A stretch of DNA of 64,000 nt from Pedobacter aquae (GTDB taxonomy: Bacteria; Bacteroidota; Bacteroidia; Sphingobacteriales; Sphingobacteriaceae). The notes beneath the pieces were generated by a model, which made no database searches, was not told the DNA's origin, and worked only from the letters and a program-made list of their open reading frames with translations. Location of the stretch: the NCBI RefSeq assembly GCF_008195825.1, contig NZ_CP043329.1, positions 2,170,001 through 2,234,000 on the forward strand, in the 5' to 3' direction. Positions 1 through 8,138 of this stretch are shown here, one piece after another (the first letter of the stretch is position 1; each line of letters opens with the position of its first letter). The position numbers and the translations under genes are program-made.

Positions 1-62
1 ATATCTTTTGTTCGCCCAAAACTTATGCTGTTTAAGCTGGCAAAATTAAGGTTTTAAAAAGA

Positions 63-3000
63 TTATTCACCATGAATAAATTTCTTATGTACCTGTTTTG
101 TGCCTACTTCAAGCTTCACTATATAAACGCCTTTTACTAAAGGTACTTTACTTAGGAAAACATGGTTTTCTCCTTTTGCAAAACTTAATAAAGAAGTTTG
201 TACGCATTTACCAGAGATATCGTAAACATAAAGCTTAGCGTTTTCTTCTTTAGCCGTAAATGCTGAGAGCTTAAATTCTGAGGGTAAAACAATAATATCT
301 AGCTCTTGCTGATTGGAGATACCCGTATTTACTGCAATAATTTTTAATTCTGTAGATTTTCCATCAAAATCTACTTGAACCAATTTATAGTAATTTGTTC
401 CGCTTAAAGGCTTTGCATCAGTTAAGCTATAATTTTGAGGAACAGATGAATTACCTACACCAGCTATACTTTTTAATAAATGGAAGTTTTTACCATCATT
501 AGACCTATAAATATGAAACTTCTGGTTATTGGTTTCTGTAGCTGTAGACCAAGCCAGCTTAACCTCATTATTTTGGTTAAACCCATTGAAAGAAAGCAAA
601 CTTACCGGTAAAGTATAAATACCACTAGTAGCCAAAGTTTGGTTAAAATTTAACCATGGACTACCTAAAATAGAACTATCGTTAGATGATATGAATAAAA
701 TTTGCTCATTTGCAGCTATACTGTATGACCTAGCAGTAAGGGTTTGTGGTGATGGTACAAAGTTATCTCCACGGGTAAAATGAATTTCATGCTGATTACC
801 TGCTGGCATTAAAGTATCTAGATTTAGCGTTACATTTGTGTTGTTATCATTTCTAAATGATGCATAAACTGCTCCGTTTAACCTTACCACTAACCCTTTA
901 ACACCGTTTACGGTAAGTCGGCTTACCGAAGCTTCCCCCGTTGCGTTTGCTCTTCTGATTTCTGTGATGAAGAATTTTCTGGTATTTGCCGGATATGTGA
1001 ATGGAGTTGTTCCTGTAGAAAGGTTAAATCTTAATCTAATTTCTGAGGCTAACCTAACGAAATCTCTTAAAGTACCGGCCATAGCAGTATCTACAGAAGT
1101 AAAATCATGCTGATGTATAATAGCTCTTAAGCCACCATAGGTATATCTTTTGCCAGGCTCATCTATGGTAAAAACTTTTGGGTTTAATAAGCCGAACCTT
1201 CCGTAAGTAAATCTGATACGGCCATCAATACTACCTGCTTGCGTAGCTACATTATCTTTAGGATAAACTTCTACCAAACCTACCATTCTATCTGGCAACA
1301 TGATCCATTGCTGAAAAGAAGCCCAGTTGGTATCAAAACCTCTAGGGCCGGATGTTTGGTATTGTAAAATAGAAGGAGTAGAAATTGTAGCAGCAGTTTT
1401 AGCTACATTACTTTTAGCATTCATTTTGGTACTCATATAGCCCCAATCTGTCCATTCTGTTGTTCTGGTACTAGTAGCAAAGTTTCTAACATGAACTTTA
1501 GCATGTACAGCCATTAAAGCAGCATCCATTTCATCTTGTCCGGCAAATCTTCCGGGCTGGGTTGTCATGGCGCCAACAATGGTTTGTGCACCTGGAAAAT
1601 CCTCATTACCAGAGACATTTCTACCAGATGCAGCATAAGAGAAACGGCCATATCTTGCTTTAGGTCCTTGGATATTTCTGTTATAAACAAAAAAATTATC
1701 GGGTACTGGTGAAGATGACAGATTCATCTTATGAAAAGTAACCGAAAGTGGGTCGCCATCAAAACCATAAACCTGATGGTATCTATCATAAACAGATTTC
1801 AGGTATGGATTTTCTGTGATGTATAAAATGGGCGCTAAAGAGGCAGACCTAGAAAACAAATGTGTTGCACCGTTCCACATCGTTTTCCAGGCGCCTGCCG
1901 TGTAATACTCTGGTACCTCTAAGGGTTCTATGTCTAAAATTTCATAATTGGCTGATTTTGAAATGATATCCCAAGCAGGCTGATACTCTATCATAGCCCA
2001 AATTTTAGCTAGAGAAGCCGTTGTACCGCCATGATAATTTGCTACTTCATTTTGCTTTTTGATATAGCTGTAACCTCCATCAGGATATAAACCGTATTGA
2101 TGTAAAGAATCTACCAATACTTTAGCCCTATCAATCCAACCATTATTATTTCTATATAAACCCGCATGGATTAATACTTCTGCATAAGATATATCTCGAT
2201 TGGTATAAATACCTTTTAATAATTCTGTTTGGCTAAAGATGATATTAGACCTGTTGAAGAATTGTCTGCCCATTTCATCGGCTGCACCACGCATTTTTTG
2301 CTTTAAGCTAGTAGGTATATAATCAGGAAAAGAAAATTCAGACATGTACCAACCATAGGTTACTAATGGAGCTGCAAACCAATCATTTAAAGCATTTGCC
2401 GTTGTACCTGGCACACCATTACTATCAGACCCGTTGATTAAATAATCATCAGAAGTAGCATATAAACTCATTAAAAAGCGTCTAAAAAGCTCTGGATGAT
2501 TGCGGTAATTACTTTGCGGAGAAATTAGCAACCAGTACATTTTCTCTATATTATCTCCTAACAGGCGAGAATTATATTCCTGTGGGAAAACAAAATTACC
2601 AGGTGTAGATTTTGCAAAAGCAGGAAAACTACTTGCTAAATAAGATGAAGCCCAAGCATTTAAGCTGGCAATAAATGGATTTGTAGCCTCTGTAGTATGC
2701 AATGGTGGCGGATTAAACCCTATTGCTTTTTGAGGAACTAAAGGAGTGCCTGGTGTTGCATCTCTTAAAGCTTCAATTTCTAAAGCTAGGGTATTGGCCT
2801 CGGCATCATAGCCTGCATTTTGTGCTAGTAATTTACGCTCTTCAGCAACATCTATGGCTATATCTTTTAGCTCGGCCAAAGCCGTAAGCGGTACGATAGA
2901 AATATCATCAAACCAAATGTTTTTTGGATAAGGACCTGTAGGAAGTGCTGTTGATGTATTTGGCCGAATAGAAATACGCATGTTGGTACGTTCTGTAACC

Positions 3001-3566
3001 GTCCAAGTTGAAATATCTACATACATTTTGTACCTACGCCATGTACTGGTAGGTGTAAAAACTTGTAAAGGGGTAGCTACTGTACCAGAGCCATCTCCAT
3101 TAGAGGTAATACTCTCGGTAGATTTAAAAATATTAACCGTTACCGGATATACCTGATCTGATTTCATGTAGAAACTAACTACATAATTTCCGGCAGGTAC
3201 AGGTGTTATATTTCCGAAGGATTGTAACAACCTGATATCATTTCTATTGGTTTGTTTATCTATTTGTAAAAATAAAGACCTCGCCCCAGAATTTACTGTA
3301 TTACTTACAATAGTAGCAGAACCTAAAGCACATGGACTACCAGAACAGTTACTACTAGAAATGATAAGCTGCCATTCATTTGGACGACCTGAAGGGGTGC
3401 CAGCATTTGATGTATTTAAAAACGCTGGTGTACCTGTTGGAGTAATTTCAAAACCTGCATTACTAAGTAAATTGCTTTGTGCCTTGGCAGTTCCAAAATT
3501 TGCTAATGTGAAAGCTACAAGGGTGTATCTCGCAATTTTTTTAAAGTTTATAAAATGAAGTATCAT
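63..3566 (-). CDS. Large secreted polysaccharide-lyase-like protein with T9SS C-terminal sorting domain
   Basis: The product is 1167 aa. Residues 1-29 form a signal peptide ending in AKAQ. Residues about 33-225 look like a carbohydrate-binding beta-sandwich (starts LLSNAGFE, ends NIWFDDISIVPL). About 230-560 is a helical region with a NYHGGTT segment, and about 600-980 is beta-rich. This toroid plus beta-sandwich order is typical of several polysaccharide lyase families (PL8, PL12, PL21-like). The last ~175 residues contain an LPVSLLSF module and a type A T9SS sorting domain (YVYDISGK, GVYIVKLEVG, KKFIHGE), so export through the outer membrane by T9SS is expected. I cannot assign the lyase family or the substrate; the NYH group is only a candidate active site. 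The gene is divergent from the G8/DUF4861 remnants, which also suggests polysaccharide use. Confidence 0.72.
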   Translation of the reverse strand: MILHFINFKKIARYTLVAFTLANFGTAKAQSNLLSNAGFEITPTGTPAFLNTSNAGTPSGRPNEWQLIISSSNCSGSPCALGSATIVSNTVNSGARSLFLQIDKQTNRNDIRLLQSFGNITPVPAGNYVVSFYMKSDQVYPVTVNIFKSTESITSNGDGSGTVATPLQVFTPTSTWRRYKMYVDISTWTVTERTNMRISIRPNTSTALPTGPYPKNIWFDDISIVPLTALAELKDIAIDVAEERKLLAQNAGYDAEANTLALEIEALRDATPGTPLVPQKAIGFNPPPLHTTEATNPFIASLNAWASSYLASSFPAFAKSTPGNFVFPQEYNSRLLGDNIEKMYWLLISPQSNYRNHPELFRRFLMSLYATSDDYLINGSDSNGVPGTTANALNDWFAAPLVTYGWYMSEFSFPDYIPTSLKQKMRGAADEMGRQFFNRSNIIFSQTELLKGIYTNRDISYAEVLIHAGLYRNNNGWIDRAKVLVDSLHQYGLYPDGGYSYIKKQNEVANYHGGTTASLAKIWAMIEYQPAWDIISKSANYEILDIEPLEVPEYYTAGAWKTMWNGATHLFSRSASLAPILYITENPYLKSVYDRYHQVYGFDGDPLSVTFHKMNLSSSPVPDNFFVYNRNIQGPKARYGRFSYAASGRNVSGNEDFPGAQTIVGAMTTQPGRFAGQDEMDAALMAVHAKVHVRNFATSTRTTEWTDWGYMSTKMNAKSNVAKTAATISTPSILQYQTSGPRGFDTNWASFQQWIMLPDRMVGLVEVYPKDNVATQAGSIDGRIRFTYGRFGLLNPKVFTIDEPGKRYTYGGLRAIIHQHDFTSVDTAMAGTLRDFVRLASEIRLRFNLSTGTTPFTYPANTRKFFITEIRRANATGEASVSRLTVNGVKGLVVRLNGAVYASFRNDNNTNVTLNLDTLMPAGNQHEIHFTRGDNFVPSPQTLTARSYSIAANEQILFISSNDSSILGSPWLNFNQTLATSGIYTLPVSLLSFNGFNQNNEVKLAWSTATETNNQKFHIYRSNDGKNFHLLKSIAGVGNSSVPQNYSLTDAKPLSGTNYYKLVQVDFDGKSTELKIIAVNTGISNQQELDIIVLPSEFKLSAFTAKEENAKLYVYDISGKCVQTSLLSFAKGENHVFLSKVPLVKGVYIVKLEVGTKQVHKKFIHGE

Positions 3567-3862
3567 GTGGTTTATTTGGTAAAGCTAAGGTAGGTGAAGC
3601 TGCTATAGACCAAATGCTTACATGTTGCAATTGATTATTTAAAAGTTGCAAGTATGTTAGATTTAAAAGGATGAAACATCTAAAAAGACCTAAACTGCTT
3701 GTTTTGGCGAGTTGAAACAAGAAGATGCAACATCTGGCAAATCTGAAAAATAATTCTAAACCTACCTTTATGATAACCAATTAGAAAAGGCAAAAGCCTT
3801 TATCGAAAATTTTATCAGCAAAAGTATTAACAAGTTTTTTTAATCATTTTAAATAACCAATT
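3567..3862. promoter_or_regulatory. Divergent intergenic region with two GATG-NAA-CATC dyads
   Basis: This 296-base gap separates the lyase-like gene (minus) from the secreted-protein remnant (plus), so it should hold both promoters. Two similar dyads lie in it: GATGAAACATC at 3670-3680 and AGATGCAACATCT at 3723-3735, 54 bases apart. Two TTGCAA direct copies occur near 3624 and 3648. A short minus-strand reading frame (3541-3780) crosses the region but resembles no protein family, and I treat it as chance. The dyads are candidate regulator sites by shape only. Confidence 0.3.
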
Positions 3863-4792
3863 ATGAAAATTTCTACTCGTAAATTTAAATTCATGAAGCT
3901 AAACTTCATGGCAATTTTGCTCATGATGAGCATTAGTTTTACTGCTTTTGGGCAGACTACTATACCTGCAAGACTAACTGGTGATTACGTATCTACTGCA
4001 GTTGGTGGAGCTTGGAATAGCACCAGTACATGGACTAGGGTTGGAGGGGCAGCAGTAAATGCAAATGGACCACAAGCTGGAGATAATGTACATATTATTG
4101 GCGGAAGCACTGTTACAATTACAGCACCTAATACCACAACAGCCTTTACCGTAAGTTGTAGAAATCTTTATATTGAGGCGAACGGTAAATTAGAAAGTGG
4201 AAGCAGTGGCGCTGTTGCTTATGTAACAGCTACAGGTGCTACACAAGGAAATGTTTCTTCTGTAACCTATAATGTGCTTAGAGTAGGAGTAAATTTACAA
4301 ACGGATTCTACAGCATCACGTATTATTAACAATGGTACAATAGGCTCGGGAAATAACATAGATGCTGCTTTAGATATTAGAGATATGATTGATATTCATG
4401 TTTATAATTCAAACAACTCAACTAATACATCTTTCGTTCCTAACTCTACTTTTACTTTTTCTGGAAATGGAAAGACTAAAATAGTTGGTCTGGCTGCATT
4501 TGGAGCGCAAACAGGAACAAGTCCTAACATTATTAATCATACTAGAACCTTAACTATTAATTTAAATAACACAACTAATCCATTACTAATAGCTGGTCAG
4601 TTTTCTAATGGAGCCAGAAGTTTAACACTTAACCGACTGGGTAACAACTCCATCAATGAAAATCATATTATGAATATCAATACTACAGTAACGGTAAGAG
4701 ATAATGGTTCTTCAGTTGCCAAAACTTGCCTAAAGTTAGTGGCTTTCAGCCTTACCAAACAGACGGACCAACTTGGGAGAACGATAAAGTAG
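3863..4792 (+). pseudogene. 5' fragment of a secreted beta-repeat (G8-like) protein, joined out of frame to a DUF4861 gene
   Basis: The frame encodes 309 aa. A signal peptide (hydrophobic FMAILLMMSISFTAFGQ) precedes a segment beginning GGAWNSTSTW and containing AGDNVHI and VTITAPNT, the style of G8-like or parallel-beta secreted proteins of Bacteroidota. The rest is Asn/Thr/Ser-rich beta sequence up to about RDNGSSVAK. The last ~25 residues (from TCLKLVAF) no longer look like this protein. They are the out-of-frame reading of the DUF4861 coding sequence that begins near 4726. Such proteins normally continue and end in a T9SS domain, which is absent. I read this as a truncated gene created by a deletion with a breakpoint near 4705-4735. 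An assembly join is the alternative. Confidence 0.6.
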
Positions 4793-5589
4793 GTTACCGC
4801 CATTATTTAGATGGTAGACATGCTAAGGATTTGTTTGGAAAATTACAAGCGGAAATTTCACCCGAAAATGTGGGTTTAACTGATAAAATGGAAGTGGTAG
4901 ATAATTATCATGTCATGGAAAAATGGGGCAGAGATATACTGCCTGTGGGAAATTCTGTTGGCATTGGTGGTATTGCCATAAGCACTAAAAATGGTTTTAA
5001 AAGAATAGGTAGTATTGCTACCGATACCCTTTATCCTGTCAAAAAAACTAAATGTAGAATTTTAACAGAAGGCCCTATTTACAGCCAATTACAGATTAAG
5101 CATCATCAAGCTCGACTAAACAATAAAAACTTCAAAATAAAAGAAAAACCCGCTATTTGGGCATCAAGCTATGCTTATGAAAATCAGATAAATGTATCAT
5201 CAAAACATAAAACTGATGAAAATTTAATGATTGGTTTACCTAAAGTAGTGACCGATGTTGCTTTAGATGAAATAAGAACTAAAAATTGGATTGCCCTTTA
5301 CACTTACGATAAGCAGAGCTATAATAAAGAAAATGTAATAGGTATTGCTATTGTTGTGCCTACAAAGCATTTTATAAAATCTGGCAAAATACCCGATACC
5401 GAAAAACTTTCTAATTCTTATTTTGCAGAACTCTCTTTAAAAAACACTAAAGAATCCATCTCTTATTTTGCTTTAGGATGCTGGGAGTATTCAAACACTC
5501 AATTTAAAACTAAAAGTGGTTTTGAAACCTATTTAAATAGCTTTTTAAGAGGTTTAAATGCGGATGTTAGGGTAAATATACTAGATTAA
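4726..5589 (+). pseudogene. N-terminally truncated DUF4861 protein
   Basis: The frame encodes 287 aa resembling the C-terminal part of DUF4861 proteins (GPTWENDKVGYRHYLDGR, KDLFGK, DNYHVMEKWGRDILPVG, SVGIGG). These are usually secreted proteins of about 400 aa found in Bacteroidota polysaccharide-utilisation loci; their biochemical role is poorly known. The first available start is TTG at 4726. The in-frame stop TAA lies at 4702-4704, so no signal peptide or N-terminal third is encoded. The 5' end overlaps the preceding secreted-protein fragment in another frame. It is probably non-functional unless translated as a cytoplasmic fragment. The coding sequence is otherwise intact to a strong terminator at 5605-5640. 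Confidence 0.65.
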
Positions 5590-5604
5590 CTTCTTAGAGA
5601 AATA

Positions 5605-5640
5605 AAAAACGGGGCTGATTGATCATCTAGCCCCGTTTTT
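5605..5640. terminator. Bidirectional intrinsic terminator
   Basis: A perfect 12-bp stem, AAAAACGGGGCT (5605-5616) with AGCCCCGTTTTT (5629-5640), closes a 12-base loop. A and T runs lie on either side. It sits between the converging DUF4861 remnant and the fucose-type operon and can serve both. Confidence 0.9.
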
Positions 5641-5641
5641 T

Positions 5642-6430
5642 TTATGCATTAGCCAAAGCCCTATCCAGATGTACGTAGCCGCCATCAACATGAATCAGCT
5701 GCCCGGTGGTATGACTTGATTTATCTGACATTAAGAACGCTACCGTATTCGCAATTTCTAGCGTAGTTGTCATTCTGTTTTCTAATGGAATATTAGCTGT
5801 AATCTCTGCTAACTTTTCTTTCGCATTTGCTAAAGTTTCTATCCATTTAGCATACTGTGGTGTCCAACACTCGGCAACAATAACAGCATTAACCCTAATA
5901 CCGTATTTTAGTAATTCTACTGCCCATTCGCGGGTTAAAGCATTTCTTCCGCCATTTGCTGCTGCATAGCCAGAGGTATTACCTTGTCCGGTTTCTGCTG
6001 TTTTAGAACCAATATTTACTATACTACCTTTAGATGCTTTTAAGTAAGGTAAAGCATAATGAGCGAGTAAATAATAATGTACCAAGCTATGGTGTAAACT
6101 TTTCACAAAACCCTCATAACAACCATTTTCCAAACCTACACCATCATTTAAACCTGCATTATTAACCAAACCGTCTATCCTGCCAAAGGCTTTTACAACT
6201 GCTTTAATGGCATCTTCACAAGCTACTGGGTTTGATAATTCTGCTTGCACACAAAATGCTTGCCCTCCTGCTTTAGCAATATCATCTGCTAATAATTGAT
6301 TATCAGCTTGGTTTCTGCCTAAAATAACAGGAATGGCACCTTCCTGAGCCAAAACTCTACAAACGCCTTCTCCTATACCTTTGGCTCCACCAGATACAAC
6401 AATAACTTTATCCTTTAATCCTAAATCCAT
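5642..6430 (-). CDS. SDR oxidoreductase, L-fucose dehydrogenase-like, with Asn replacing the catalytic Lys
   Basis: The 262-aa protein is a classical short-chain dehydrogenase. It has the nucleotide-binding GGAKGIGEG (14-22), NNAG (90-93), catalytic Ser142 and Tyr155, and a C-terminal HVDGGY. The usual YxxxK is YAAAN here: codon 5954-5956 reads AAT, giving Asn159 where Lys normally lowers the Tyr pKa and binds the ribose of NAD(P). It is the last gene of the six-gene minus-strand operon, 5 bp after the FAH-family gene. Similar SDRs in this context oxidise L-fucose or a related 6-deoxysugar to the lactone. The Asn may mean reduced activity or a recent mutation (one base from AAA). Operon position supports the pathway; exact substrate is inferred. 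Confidence 0.75.
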   Translation of the reverse strand: MDLGLKDKVIVVSGGAKGIGEGVCRVLAQEGAIPVILGRNQADNQLLADDIAKAGGQAFCVQAELSNPVACEDAIKAVVKAFGRIDGLVNNAGLNDGVGLENGCYEGFVKSLHHSLVHYYLLAHYALPYLKASKGSIVNIGSKTAETGQGNTSGYAAANGGRNALTREWAVELLKYGIRVNAVIVAECWTPQYAKWIETLANAKEKLAEITANIPLENRMTTTLEIANTVAFLMSDKSSHTTGQLIHVDGGYVHLDRALANA

Positions 6431-6435
6431 AATGA

Positions 6436-7290
6436 TTAGCCTTGATATGCCTTAACCTGTTGCTTAGAAGTTCCTAAGCCATCTATACCCAACTCTACAA
6501 CATCTCCTGGTTTTAAATATACAGGCGGATTAAAGCCTAAACCTACGCCATGTGGCGTTCCTGTCGAGATGATATCCCCAGGCAATAAAGTCATGAAATG
6601 ACTTAAATAACTTACCAGTTTAGGTATACTAAAAATTAAATCATCGGTATTACCGTCTTGAAATATCTTATCGTTTACTTTTAACCAAAGTCTTAAGTTG
6701 TTTACATCAGCAACTTCATCTTTTGTAGCTAACCATGGGCCAATAGGAGCAAATGTATCACAGCCTTTTCCTTTATCCCAAGTACCACCACGCTCCAGTT
6801 GAAACTCACGCTCACTAACATCATTGTGCAAGCAATAACCAGCAATATAATCCATAGCATCTGCTTCTTCAACATAGCTTGCTTTTTTACCAATTACAAA
6901 AGCCAATTCTACTTCCCAATCTGTTTTAACCGAGTTTTTAGGGATGATGATATCATCATTTGGACCAACTAAAGCTGTGGTAGATTTAAAAAACAAAATA
7001 GGCTCTGCCGGAATAGGTGCATTTGTTTCTTTGGCGTGTTTAGCATAGTTTAAACCAATACAAACTATTTTTGATGGTCTTGCTACAGGCGAACCTAATC
7101 TTTCTGATGCAGAAACCTCTGGCAAATTACCTTCATTTTCTTTCAAAAAGGTTGCTAATCTATTTAAGCCATCGTTTTCAAAAAATGCCTCGTTATAATC
7201 TTCACCAAATGCAGATGTATCATATCTTTTATCGTTAATAATAACACCTGTTTTTTCTTTTCCTGCTTGTCCGTATCTTATTAATTTCAT
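6436..7290 (-). CDS. Fumarylacetoacetate hydrolase (FAH) family protein, likely 2,4-diketo-3-deoxy-L-fuconate hydrolase
   Basis: The 284-aa protein has the FAH fold signature: GLNYAKHAKE (about 77-86), the metal-binding acidic set in DWEVELAFVIG (about 122-132), and STGTPHGVGLG near the C-terminus. In the non-phosphorylative fucose route known from Xanthomonas, a member of this family cleaves the diketo acid to pyruvate and L-lactate. Here it sits between two SDR genes in the same operon, which matches that role. FAH proteins also act in aromatic and rhamnose pathways, so substrate is inferred from neighbours. It starts at ATG 7290, 48 bp after the upstream SDR gene ends. Confidence 0.8.
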   Translation of the reverse strand: MKLIRYGQAGKEKTGVIINDKRYDTSAFGEDYNEAFFENDGLNRLATFLKENEGNLPEVSASERLGSPVARPSKIVCIGLNYAKHAKETNAPIPAEPILFFKSTTALVGPNDDIIIPKNSVKTDWEVELAFVIGKKASYVEEADAMDYIAGYCLHNDVSEREFQLERGGTWDKGKGCDTFAPIGPWLATKDEVADVNNLRLWLKVNDKIFQDGNTDDLIFSIPKLVSYLSHFMTLLPGDIISTGTPHGVGLGFNPPVYLKPGDVVELGIDGLGTSKQQVKAYQG

Positions 7291-7338
7291 TGTTTGTATG
7301 TTTTATCAGAAGCTCTCTTAAGAAAGCATTTTAATTTA

Positions 7339-8103
7339 TTAGTTATTCAATTTTATAAATCCACCATCTATAGGATAATCATTACCAGTAATAAAACCAG
7401 CTTCATCACTACATAAGTATAATGCTAATGTAGCAATTTCATCAACACTACCCATTCTGCCTATAGGCTGAGATTTAGATAATTTCTCGAACATCTCTTG
7501 TTCTTTACCAGGATAATTTTTAGCTATAAAACCATCAACAAAAGGAGTGTGTACCCTTGCCGGGGATATAGAATTACATCTGATATTTTGATGAATAAAG
7601 TCTTTAGCAACACTTAAAGTCATGGCAAAAACAGCTCCTTTACTCATGCTATAAGCAAATCTATCATTTAAACCTACATAAGCCGCAATAGAGGCTACAT
7701 TTAAGATAACACCCTGTTGTGTTTTGGTGAAATAAGGCAAAGCCTCATGTAAACAGTTATATGTTCCTTTTACGTTTACTTGATAAACGCGATCAAAATC
7801 TGCTTCGCTAGTGTTTACCACATTACCAACATGAGCAATACCGGCACAATTAACCAAAATATTAATGTTACCAATTTTTTCAAATACAGATTTTACGATT
7901 TGCTGATTGGTAACATCGCATGCAAATGCAAATGCTTCCCCGCCGTCTTCCTGAATCTTGAAAACAGTTGTACTAGCCTGTTCCTGATTAACATCTAAAA
8001 CATAAACTTTAGCCCCTTGCCTTGCAAAAGTTAGCGCTATAGCTTGCCCAATACCGCTTCCTGCTCCTGTTACAACGGCTGATTTACCTTCTAATGAAAA
8101 CAC
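7339..8103 (-). CDS. SDR oxidoreductase, likely 2-keto-3-deoxy-L-fuconate dehydrogenase
   Basis: The 254-aa protein is a complete classical SDR: TGAGSGIG (12-19), NCAG, NVASIAA with catalytic Ser, YSMSK with intact Tyr and Lys, and DGGF near the end. Unlike the downstream SDR, all catalytic residues are present. Next to a sugar-acid dehydratase and an FAH hydrolase, the expected reaction is NAD-dependent oxidation of the 2-keto-3-deoxy acid to the 2,4-diketo acid. It lies 35 bp after the dehydratase gene and 48 bp before the FAH gene, consistent with one transcript. Confidence 0.78.
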   Translation of the reverse strand: MFSLEGKSAVVTGAGSGIGQAIALTFARQGAKVYVLDVNQEQASTTVFKIQEDGGEAFAFACDVTNQQIVKSVFEKIGNINILVNCAGIAHVGNVVNTSEADFDRVYQVNVKGTYNCLHEALPYFTKTQQGVILNVASIAAYVGLNDRFAYSMSKGAVFAMTLSVAKDFIHQNIRCNSISPARVHTPFVDGFIAKNYPGKEQEMFEKLSKSQPIGRMGSVDEIATLALYLCSDEAGFITGNDYPIDGGFIKLNN

Positions 8104-8138
8104 GTCTTCTTTATTTTAATGATTACAATAATATGAAC

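Noticed and set aside
3541-3780. Minus-strand 79-aa frame upstream of the lyase gene
   Set aside because: It overlaps the lyase start and the divergent promoter region, has no recognisable motif, and covers the dyads.
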